Below are positions 6,966 to 13,132 of a stretch of 17,864 nt of DNA, in pieces. The stretch comes from Pseudomonadota bacterium (GTDB taxonomy: Bacteria > Pseudomonadota > Alphaproteobacteria > Rhizobiales > Xanthobacteraceae). The notes below the pieces were generated by a model. It did no database searches and had not been told where the DNA came from. It saw only the letters and a program-made list of their open reading frames with translations. Each line of letters starts with the position of its first letter. The first letter of the stretch is position 1. The position numbers were made by a program, and so were the translations under genes. Where the stretch lies: assembly GCA_023430245.1 (NCBI GenBank), contig JAEZBA010000504.1:1-17864 (forward strand). Direction: 5' to 3'.

Positions 6966-7610
6966 CTAATTGTCAAAAAGTTCAATCTCGCCGGCTGGCG
7001 CCCGCGTCGACAGACGCTTTGAGTGCTCCAGCTCGTCCCGAGCGACAGCGCCAGTCGCGTCGCGGCCAAGAAGACGTCGCACAACGCGGCCTGTGGCCGG
7101 AGAATAATGAATGCGGCGCGGGAACCGTCCGCCGAGATCCTGAGCGACACATCGAAGTCTTTCAGCCTCGAGGTACCGCAGCGCGAATTGCGCGTTGTCG
7201 CTTCCAACCGCAATATTGCTCTCGGTCACGTTGCCGCCACCAAAGACCTTGATTTCAAGATGCTCGCGCGAGCATCCCATTTTCATCAGCTCGTTGATCA
7301 GCTTTTCCATCGCGAAATTGCCGAATCGAGTTGACTCGGGATCGCGGCCCCAGCCGCCGGTACGCCCCTGCGGCAGCATAAAATGGTTCATACCGCCGAT
7401 TCCGAGACGCGGATCGCGAATGCACGCCGCCACACAGGAGCCCAGCACCGTAACCAAGGTCTCGTCGGCGTCCCCGGTCACGTAAAATTCTCCCGGAAAA
7501 ACCTTAACCATCCATGTCCCGGCCGACGCGTCATAAAATCGGCGGGTGCCGGCGGCCCCCGCCTCGATCCGTCCACTATCGACAGTTCGGGCTGCTACGG
7601 CTGCGCTCAT
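6966..7610 (-). CDS. cheD: Chemoreceptor glutamine deamidase CheD
   Basis: This 214-residue protein deamidates specific receptor glutamines and in some bacteria also cooperates with a CheY-P phosphatase (CheC). The catalytic Cys is C59 in VTVLGSCVAACI and the His is H76 in GGMNHFMLP; both are hallmarks of the family. Further conserved segments are KVFGGGNV, GSDNAQFALRYL and GGRFPRRIHY, the last being the GG-R-x-hydrophobic end of the fold. An N-terminal extension of about 30 residues precedes the core. The ATG overlaps the cheR stop as ATGA, indicating translational coupling. No CheC is seen in the window; the DXXXQ protein at the end of the operon may fill the phosphatase role instead. Confidence 0.95.
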   Translation of the reverse strand: MSAAVAARTVDSGRIEAGAAGTRRFYDASAGTWMVKVFPGEFYVTGDADETLVTVLGSCVAACIRDPRLGIGGMNHFMLPQGRTGGWGRDPESTRFGNFAMEKLINELMKMGCSREHLEIKVFGGGNVTESNIAVGSDNAQFALRYLEAERLRCVAQDLGGRFPRRIHYSPATGRVVRRLLGRDATGAVARDELEHSKRLSTRAPAGEIELFDN

Positions 7611-8500
7611 GCCTTCCTCCGGTAGGTCGTGCGGCCGATAAGCTGCAGCTCGGGATGCGTCCCGTGAAACGATTCTGAATGACCTATGTAAAGAAAGCCG
7701 CCCGGCTTGATGCTCTGGATGAATCTGTCGATCAGCGCAGTCTTGGTCGCATTGTCGAAATAGATCATGACGTTGCGGCAGAAGATCGCGTCGAATTTTC
7801 CACGAAAGGGCCAGGGATCCATCAGGTTAAGCCGGCGGAATACGATCAGCGACCGGAGTTCTTCGGTTGCCATCAGACTGTCGGCATTGCGGCCGTCGTT
7901 GGTTGGCTCAAAATAGTCGCGGTAGACGCGCGGGACGCTATCGAAGCCAGCGCTCGGATAGATTCCCCTGGCGGCCTTGGCGAGCACGTCGGTATCGATA
8001 TCAGTTGCAAGAATACGGATATCGTGCCGTGACCCCTTCGGCATTTCATGCCGCACTACGGATGCAATCGTATAGGGCTCCTCGCCCGTCGAGCAGCCTG
8101 CCGACCATATGCGGAATCGACCATCGCCTCGCTGGCCGCCTTTCAGGAACGGTACGACGACCTGGCTCCGGAGATGGTCGAAGTGGTGCGCCTCGCGGAA
8201 GAACTTCGTGAGATTCGTTGAGATCGCGTTGATGAAGCTTTCCAGCTCGGCATTGTTTTCGGCGAGATAGTCGCGGTACTGCCTAAAGGCCGTAAAACCC
8301 AAGGCGCGTAATCTGCGCGAAACCCGCGTGTAGACGAGGTTGCGCTTGCTGTCGGACAATGCGATTCCGGCGTGCTCGCGCGCCAGTGCTACCAGGCTGC
8401 GGAAATCCGCATCCGAGAAGACGAACTCCCGCGGCGCGTCCGGAATGGCCGCTTCCATCGATCCAATCGCAACCGCGGCATTTTGAGATTTCCGCACCAT
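7607..8500 (-). CDS. cheR: Chemotaxis protein methyltransferase CheR
   Basis: This 297-residue enzyme uses S-adenosylmethionine to methylate receptor glutamates during adaptation. The N-terminal helical domain (about 25-105) ends in STNLTKFFRE. The SAM-binding site is IWSAGCSTGEEPYTIA (131-146), followed by ILATDID (163-169). Later come FDAIFCRNVMIYFD (236-249) and GGFLYIGHSESF (267-278), all typical of CheR. The ATG at 8500 is chosen over one 45 bases upstream because the longer form would overlap the end of the receptor gene and AGGA lies just before 8500. The gap to the receptor stop is 7 bp. Co-transcription with a receptor carrying a C-terminal tethering pentapeptide fits a CheR-docking arrangement. 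Confidence 0.96.
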   Translation of the reverse strand: MVRKSQNAAVAIGSMEAAIPDAPREFVFSDADFRSLVALAREHAGIALSDSKRNLVYTRVSRRLRALGFTAFRQYRDYLAENNAELESFINAISTNLTKFFREAHHFDHLRSQVVVPFLKGGQRGDGRFRIWSAGCSTGEEPYTIASVVRHEMPKGSRHDIRILATDIDTDVLAKAARGIYPSAGFDSVPRVYRDYFEPTNDGRNADSLMATEELRSLIVFRRLNLMDPWPFRGKFDAIFCRNVMIYFDNATKTALIDRFIQSIKPGGFLYIGHSESFHGTHPELQLIGRTTYRRKA

Positions 8501-8507
8501 GATAGTC

Positions 8508-10451
8508 CTAGAACTCTTCCCATTCCTGGTCGGGTGACTTCGCAAGCGCGGTGTTGCCGCGTGTCATTGCAGCAGCTGGACGTCCGGCCGGCCGGTGGCC
8601 GGATTTCGAAACATGTCCGCGCGGGGAGGCGGCTGACGTGCGCGCACTTGGCTGAGGCATATCGTTTCCGACGCGGAACTTGCTGACGCTTTCGGTCATC
8701 ATCTGCGACTGCTCTTCCAGTGCCTTTGCAGCGGATGCATTCTGCTCCACCAGCGCCGAATTCTGTTGCGTCACCTCATCCATCTGGCTGAGGGCGATAT
8801 TGACCTGCCCGATACCGGTCGATTGCTCGCCGCTCGCGACAGCAATGTCCGAGACGATCTCGGCGACCTGCCGGATCGACGCGACGATCTCTGCAAGGGC
8901 GGCACCAGCCTTGTTCACCAATTCGACACCCTCCTGCACCTGGCTCGAGGAGTTGCCGATCAGATCCTTGATATCCTTGGCTGCCTGCGACGAGCGCTGT
9001 GCAAGGCTGCGAACTTCCGACGCCATCACCGCAAATCCGCGACCGGCCTCTCCCGCCCGTGCGGCTTCTACTGCGGCATTCAAGGCCAGCAGGTTGGTCT
9101 GTCGCGCGATTTCGTCGATGACACCGATGATGTCGGAAATCTGCTTCGAGCTTTCCTCGATCCGCGCCATTGCATCCACGGCCTGCGCCACCACGGCGCT
9201 GCCGCGGTCGGCGACGTCCTGCGTCCCGATTGCAAACTGATTGGCCTGCTGTGCATTCTCGGCGTTCTTCTTCACAGTGGTGGAGATTTCCTCCATCGAA
9301 GCCGAGGTCTGTTCCAGACTGGCTGCCTGCTCTTCGGTGCGCTGAGACAGATCCGCGGTCGAAGTTGCGATTTCCGTCGCTGTGTTAGTGACGTCGCGGG
9401 TCGACGCGGAGATGACTCGCATCGTCTCCTGCAACTGCGCAACGGTCGTGTTGAAGTCGTCGCGAAGCTGCAAATAGCTCTCGGTGAAACCCTCGTTCAG
9501 TCGGACCGTCAGATCGCCTGACGCGACCTGACCAAGGCCGCCTGCAAGCGCACGGACGACGCCCGCCTGCTCTTCGGCAATTCGCTCCTGCTCACGCGCA
9601 TTGCGTTCGCGCTCGCTTTCGCTCTGCCGCCGCTGTTGCTCGCTTACACCCTCCAGCCGACGCTTCTCGATTTCGGCATCGCGGAAGACCAGGACGGCAC
9701 GCGCCATCTTGCCGACTTCATCGGCGCGGGCTTCATCGGGAACCGCGATGTCCACCTTGCCTTGGGCGAGGTCACCCATGGTGCCAACCAGACGGCTAAG
9801 CGGCCCCACAACACCGCGCCAGATTGTGAAGATGCCAAAGGCCGCGATCAGCAATCCCAGCAGACCGAGCGCCGCCATCACGATGGTCATGCGCTGCATG
9901 TCGGCTTCGATCATCTGGTGGCCGCGCGCCGCGCTTTGCGCGTAGATTTTTGCGAGACTCTCGAGATCCTTGTTCAGCGCCGTTCGCACCGAGCGGTTGG
10001 CTTCGTTGTCTCCATATTCCCGGCCAGCAGCCGGATTGACCTCGACCGCCAGCCGGACCAGTTCGCGGCGGAATTCTTGAAACTGTGCAATACGTTTGGC
10101 GAAGGCATCGAACTGTTCGCGGTCGTCAGCGCCGACCAGCTTTTGCCATTCGCTGACGACAGAGCCGATCTCGTCATTGAACCTGAGGAGGTTTGTGCCA
10201 AATCGCTTGGCAGCTTCGCTGTTTGGCGACATGTAGATACCGCGCGATTCCATCACCACTGCGTAGATCAGACTGTTGACTCGTTCGACGTTGCGGGCGC
10301 CGATCGAAGCGGTTTCGATTTCCTTCTCTCGCTCCATGAACGATCGCGAAGTCAACACCGACACGGTGGCAAGCACCGCGATGATGAGGGTCATGGCGGC
10401 GAAAAGGCCGTATAGCTTGGTCGAAATGGAAAGTTGCGGGATCTTGAACAT
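8508..10451 (-). CDS. Methyl-accepting chemotaxis protein (transmembrane receptor)
   Basis: This 647-residue receptor senses a periplasmic signal and controls CheA through CheW. TM1 (about 14-34) and TM2 (about 188-211) enclose a helical periplasmic domain of about 150 residues, probably of the four-helix-bundle type. A HAMP domain (about 212-265), a charged coiled coil (266-296) and a second HAMP-like unit (about 297-350, VASGDLTVRL) follow. The cytoplasmic hairpin tip is EIARQTNLLALNAAVEAARA (447-466). Possible methylation sites lie around EEQAASLEQTSASMEEIS (373-390). After a Ser/Ala/Pro-rich linker (about 596-640) the protein ends in EWEEF, matching the xWxxF pentapeptide that tethers CheR and CheB. 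No strong ribosome site is seen before the ATG at 10451. The ligand is not predictable by eye. Confidence 0.96.
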   Translation of the reverse strand: MFKIPQLSISTKLYGLFAAMTLIIAVLATVSVLTSRSFMEREKEIETASIGARNVERVNSLIYAVVMESRGIYMSPNSEAAKRFGTNLLRFNDEIGSVVSEWQKLVGADDREQFDAFAKRIAQFQEFRRELVRLAVEVNPAAGREYGDNEANRSVRTALNKDLESLAKIYAQSAARGHQMIEADMQRMTIVMAALGLLGLLIAAFGIFTIWRGVVGPLSRLVGTMGDLAQGKVDIAVPDEARADEVGKMARAVLVFRDAEIEKRRLEGVSEQQRRQSESERERNAREQERIAEEQAGVVRALAGGLGQVASGDLTVRLNEGFTESYLQLRDDFNTTVAQLQETMRVISASTRDVTNTATEIATSTADLSQRTEEQAASLEQTSASMEEISTTVKKNAENAQQANQFAIGTQDVADRGSAVVAQAVDAMARIEESSKQISDIIGVIDEIARQTNLLALNAAVEAARAGEAGRGFAVMASEVRSLAQRSSQAAKDIKDLIGNSSSQVQEGVELVNKAGAALAEIVASIRQVAEIVSDIAVASGEQSTGIGQVNIALSQMDEVTQQNSALVEQNASAAKALEEQSQMMTESVSKFRVGNDMPQPSARTSAASPRGHVSKSGHRPAGRPAAAMTRGNTALAKSPDQEWEEF

Positions 10452-10463
10452 GGGAGAACCAGC

Positions 10464-11006
10464 CTAGTTTGCCTGCGGCCGTTCGGAATCGCCGACCGGT
10501 ACAGAGAGGAGGTTGTGAAGATCAATCAGCGCGATCATGGCGCTTTCGAAGGTGACCAGTCCGGAAAGAAAATCGATACGCGACGCCTGTGCGATCTTCG
10601 GGACCGGCTGAACCTGCCCCTGATCGAATGACACGATGTCGAGGACGCGATCGGCGAGCAGTCCCACCTGACGCACGCCAACTTGCACGATGATGACCAC
10701 ATGGATCGGTGAGGCTTCGGTCAGTCCCTGACCGAAACGGCAGCGCAGATCGATGATGGGAACGATGGCGCCGCGCAGGTTAAGCACACCGCGCACCGCA
10801 TCAGGCTGACGCGGCAGATGCGTGATCTCGGACCAGCCCTTGATCTCGCGCACCGCCATAATGTCAACGCCATACTGGTCGTTGCCGATGGCGAAGCTGA
10901 TGATCTGGGTCGGCACCACCGCGCCACGCGCGGGAGCAGTGTTTTGCCATTCCCCCGTCCCGGGCATTTCAATCTGCGCTTCCTGCGCAGTCGCATTCAA
11001 GGTCAT
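10464..11006 (-). CDS. cheW: Chemotaxis coupling protein CheW
   Basis: This 180-residue adaptor links the receptor to the P5 domain of CheA. The CheW fold spans about residues 30-170. Recognisable segments are QIISFAIGNDQYGVDIMAVREI, the receptor/kinase-contacting LPRQPDAVRGVLNLRGAIVP, IDLRCRFG and GLLADRVLDIV. The N-terminal ~30 residues are an extra polar extension. It is the first gene of the minus-strand chemotaxis unit, followed 12 bp later by the receptor gene. The ATG at 11006 has only a weak GCGGA upstream. Its promoter is expected in the 388-bp region to the right. Confidence 0.96.
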   Translation of the reverse strand: MTLNATAQEAQIEMPGTGEWQNTAPARGAVVPTQIISFAIGNDQYGVDIMAVREIKGWSEITHLPRQPDAVRGVLNLRGAIVPIIDLRCRFGQGLTEASPIHVVIIVQVGVRQVGLLADRVLDIVSFDQGQVQPVPKIAQASRIDFLSGLVTFESAMIALIDLHNLLSVPVGDSERPQAN

Positions 11007-11162
11007 TGCACAATTCCGCTGCGAACGATTCCGCTGCTCGTCCTCTTTCTGAGGCCAATCGACGAAGTCCGACGGGGAAGGACCAACGAGAAACGGAACA
11101 ATCGCGTTGGGCTCAGAAGGAGGAAAACCGCTTAATTTCGATGTGAAAATGCATCAAAACCT

Positions 11163-11177
11163 TTAGGAAACAGTTAA
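11163..11177 (-). promoter_or_regulatory. Possible CtrA-like site TTAA-N7-CTAA upstream of cheW
   Basis: On the minus strand TTAA (11177-11174) and CTAA (11166-11163) are separated by 7 bases. This is one mismatch from the CtrA consensus TTAA-N7-TTAA. It lies about 157 bp before the cheW ATG. A similar motif precedes the convergent receiver gene. Chance occurrence is possible. Confidence 0.22.
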
Positions 11178-11252
11178 CTACGGCCCTTGGTTGTGCGTTG
11201 CGGCGATGCCGCCCCCCGCCGCAGAACGGCGCAAATCAGCAAGCCGCCAGCG

Positions 11253-11266
11253 TCAAGCAAGCTTGA
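11253..11266. repeat. Inverted repeat TCAAGC-AA-GCTTGA
   Basis: Perfect 6-bp arms with a 2-bp spacer lie six bases before a second palindrome, upstream of the dioxygenase gene. The short spacer suits a dimeric repressor operator better than an RNA hairpin. No regulator gene is visible in the window. Confidence 0.5.
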
Positions 11267-11272
11267 ATGAAC

Positions 11273-11289
11273 GGTTCCGATTTGGAACC
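11273..11289. repeat. Inverted repeat GGTTCC-GATTT-GGAACC
   Basis: Perfect 6-bp arms with a 5-bp spacer lie about 105 bp before the dioxygenase ATG. It could be an operator for a MarR/TetR-type regulator of the dioxygenase-hydrolase pair. It has no following T-run, so a terminator is unlikely. Confidence 0.5.
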
Positions 11290-11394
11290 AATGTGTTGTG
11301 TCATCGGGCTATTTGTAACTCTATAGAACTCAATAAATCTGGCTTCGACAGAACGCCGGCACCCGGCGCCTCGAAACAATTGGAGGGCTTGGCC

Positions 11395-12333
11395 ATGACC
11401 AGCAGCAGACACGGTATCCATCACGTCACGGCAATCGCCGGACCGGCGCGTCGCAATCTCGACTTCTACACCGGGACGCTGGGGCTCCGCCTGGTGAAGA
11501 AGACGGTGAATTTCGACGATCCCGGCACCTATCATTTCTATTTCGGTGACCAGACCGGTTCGCCCGGCACGATTGTCACATTCTTTCCGTGGGAACATGT
11601 CGCGCCGGGACGGCTCGGTATCGGCGAGACGCAGGAGACGGTCTTCCGCGTTCCGGAAGGCGCGATCGGCTATTGGACGCACCGCTTTGTGGAGAAGGGC
11701 GTGGCACATGACGCGCCGACGCGACGCTTCGGTGACACCGTGGTGTCCTTCCGCGATCCGGATGGGATGCGGCTTGCGCTGATCGGGGTACCGGGTATCG
11801 AGAGGGAGCCGCACTGGGGCGGCAGCGACATCGCAGCGGATGCGGCGATCCGTGGCTTTCACAGTGTCAATCTGCTGCTGAAGGAAGCCGCGCCCACGGG
11901 TGCGATCCTGACCGACGTGCTCGGCTTCAGCGAGGTCGGACGCGAAGGCCAACTCGTTCGGTACAAAGCTGGCGACACCGCGATCGGCGGCATCGTCGAC
12001 ATCCATGAAGCAGGCGGGTTCCTGCCTGGCCGCATGGGCGGAGGCTCGGTGCACCACATCGCGTTCCGCTCCGCCGACGACGCCGAAGAACGCGCGATGG
12101 CGAGGAAGCTGGTCGAAAATCACGGTCTGCACCCCACGGAGCAGAGGGATCGCAACTACTTCCGTTCGATCTATTTCCGCGAGCCGGGACACGTCCTGTT
12201 CGAGATCGCAACCGATGTGCCAGGCTTCGCCATCGATGAGCCAGTGGCTAGCCTGGGACAGTCGCTCAAGCTGCCGCAAGCCTATGAGAGCCGGCGTAGC
12301 GAGATCGAACAGGTTTTGCCTGAAATCGCCTGA
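11395..12333 (+). CDS. Ring-cleaving dioxygenase, glyoxalase/VOC fold (MhqE/MhqO/PcpA-like)
   Basis: This is a 312-residue protein with two glyoxalase-type halves (about 5-130 and 152-275), the layout of type I extradiol and hydroquinone ring-cleaving dioxygenases such as PcpA, LinE and the Bacillus Mhq proteins. Likely Fe(II) ligands are H10 (GIHHVTAI), H220 or H221 (GSVHHIAF) and E270 (HVLFEIATD), close to the positions of the PcpA ligands. Known relatives open (chloro)hydroquinone rings or give resistance to quinones. The actual substrate here is unknown. The ATG at 11395 has GGAGG well placed, and the domain begins right after it, so the longer upstream frame is rejected. It is followed 62 bp later by an alpha/beta hydrolase on the same strand, a pairing like mhqED of B. 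subtilis. Confidence 0.9.
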   Translation: MTSSRHGIHHVTAIAGPARRNLDFYTGTLGLRLVKKTVNFDDPGTYHFYFGDQTGSPGTIVTFFPWEHVAPGRLGIGETQETVFRVPEGAIGYWTHRFVEKGVAHDAPTRRFGDTVVSFRDPDGMRLALIGVPGIEREPHWGGSDIAADAAIRGFHSVNLLLKEAAPTGAILTDVLGFSEVGREGQLVRYKAGDTAIGGIVDIHEAGGFLPGRMGGGSVHHIAFRSADDAEERAMARKLVENHGLHPTEQRDRNYFRSIYFREPGHVLFEIATDVPGFAIDEPVASLGQSLKLPQAYESRRSEIEQVLPEIA

Positions 12334-12342
12334 CGAGCGCTC

Positions 12343-12370
12343 CTCCTCTCGTCATTCATGACGGGAGGAG
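12343..12370. repeat. Long inverted repeat between dioxygenase and hydrolase genes
   Basis: The left arm (12343-12355) and right arm (12358-12370) are 13 bp each with one mismatch (G-U pairable in RNA) and a 2-base centre. It begins 9 bp after the dioxygenase stop and lies 25 bp before the hydrolase ATG. No T-run follows, so it is probably not a simple terminator. An mRNA-stabilising or partially terminating hairpin, or an operator, is possible. Confidence 0.55.
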
Positions 12371-12395
12371 AACCTCTTGATGTACGAGGCCCGTA

Positions 12396-13043
12396 ATGAC
12401 CACACCAGCAGCCACTCTCTCCTTCATCCACCGCTTCGAAACCGGCACGGATAGCAACGCCGCGCCGCTGTTGCTGCTACATGGCACCGGCGGCGACGAG
12501 AACGACCTGATCGATCTCGGCCGCATGGTCGCGGCGGGGGCGGCGTTGTTGTCGCCGCGCGGCAAGGTGTCGGAAGGCGGCATGCCGCGCTTCTTCCGCC
12601 GGCTGGCGGAAGGCGTCTTCGACGAGGAGGACGTGAAGCGGCGCGCCAACGAACTTGCCGATTTCATTGGCGAGGCGCGCGAAACCTACGACCTCCCCGC
12701 GCCGATTGCGCTCGGCTTCTCGAACGGCGCCAATATCGCCGCTGCGACCCTGCTGCTGCGTCCGGAGGCGCTTGCCGGCGCGGTGCTGATCCGCGCCATG
12801 GTACCGCTGTCGCAGCCTCCGGAGGTTGATCTGGCGGGAAAGTCGGTCCTCATCCTGTCGGGATCGATGGACCCGATGGTGCCGGCGGACAATGCCGAAC
12901 ACCTTGCGGAACAATTGCGTAACGGCGGGGCGCAGGTCCAGCACCGCACCCTGCCCGCGGGACATGGGCTATCGCAGGCGGATATCACGCTCGCGCGGGA
13001 GTTCCTGACGCGCGATACGCGTCTACATCAGAAATCCGCCTGA
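12396..13043 (+). CDS. Alpha/beta hydrolase, carboxylesterase/phospholipase type (MhqD-like)
   Basis: This is a 215-residue cytosolic serine hydrolase. The oxyanion-loop segment LLLLHGTGGDENDL (25-38) is followed by the nucleophile S109 in GFSNGAN, the acid D159 in SGSMDPMVP and the base H190 in AGHGLS, a complete catalytic triad. Length and motifs match the small carboxylesterase family (PF02230-like) that includes B. subtilis MhqD. In that bacterium the enzyme is co-induced with a ring-cleaving dioxygenase under quinone stress. The same pairing is seen here, so a role in aromatic or quinone detoxification is inferred; the substrate is unknown. GAGG precedes the ATG at 12396. The 3' end overlaps by 21 bp the end of a possible small minus-strand gene. 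Confidence 0.9.
   Translation: MTTPAATLSFIHRFETGTDSNAAPLLLLHGTGGDENDLIDLGRMVAAGAALLSPRGKVSEGGMPRFFRRLAEGVFDEEDVKRRANELADFIGEARETYDLPAPIALGFSNGANIAAATLLLRPEALAGAVLIRAMVPLSQPPEVDLAGKSVLILSGSMDPMVPADNAEHLAEQLRNGGAQVQHRTLPAGHGLSQADITLAREFLTRDTRLHQKSA
13007..13023. terminator. Hairpin GACGCG-CGATA-CGCGTC at a convergent gene junction
   Basis: Perfect 6-bp GC-rich arms with a 5-base loop lie inside the last codons of the hydrolase gene and directly after the stop of the small minus-strand frame. There is no T-run on either strand. It may help termination of minus-strand transcripts, but this is a weak call. Confidence 0.25.
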
Positions 13044-13127
13044 CTGGATCAACGCGAATGCCGCCGCCATTGTCACAACAATGGCGCCGGTCCCCAAGGC
13101 AAGCAGCAAGGCGGTTGTTCTGCGCAT
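13023..13127 (-). CDS. Possible 34-residue single-span membrane peptide
   Basis: The ATG at 13127 lies 5 bases after the TAG of the ferric-reductase-like gene, with AGGGG just before it, although the spacing is short. The predicted peptide starts with a basic MRRT. It then has one continuous hydrophobic stretch (about residues 6-27, ALLLALGTGAIVVTMAAAFAL) and ends with QSGGFLM. This would be a typical small inner-membrane protein, perhaps coupled to the flavocytochrome upstream. The frame extends further upstream, but that part overlaps the reductase in another frame and has no membrane-like character. The peptide belongs to no family I recognise, and it could be a chance frame. Confidence 0.4.
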   Translation of the reverse strand: MRRTTALLLALGTGAIVVTMAAAFALIQSGGFLM

Positions 13128-13132
13128 AGCCC

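Larger units (their letters stand above)
11007..11394. promoter_or_regulatory. Divergent intergenic region between cheW operon and dioxygenase gene
   Basis: This 388-bp stretch has no convincing gene, although a frame from 11191 is open into the dioxygenase. Its middle and right parts are AT-richer than the coding neighbours. It holds a TTAA-N7-CTAA motif (minus strand, 11163-11177) facing cheW, and two adjacent perfect inverted repeats (11253-11266 and 11273-11289) facing the dioxygenase gene. An AT-rich segment (about 11310-11340) could hold the plus-strand -10. No clear consensus -35/-10 pair is visible for either side. Confidence 0.6.

Noticed and set aside
11283..11327. Sigma-70-like promoter (TTGTGT with TATAGA) or an ECF-type GGAAC promoter before the dioxygenase
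   Set aside because: The spacing of TTGTGT and TATAGA is 20 bp, too long, and no CGTT lies at the right distance from GGAAC.
11191..11394. Upstream extension of the dioxygenase gene
   Set aside because: The VOC domain begins directly after the ATG at 11395, which has a good GGAGG; the extension covers the palindromes and is not family-like.
11236..12279. 347-residue open frame on the minus strand opposite the dioxygenase gene
   Set aside because: It mirrors the dioxygenase codons, has no motif, and the plus-strand frame has clear metal ligands and a ribosome site.
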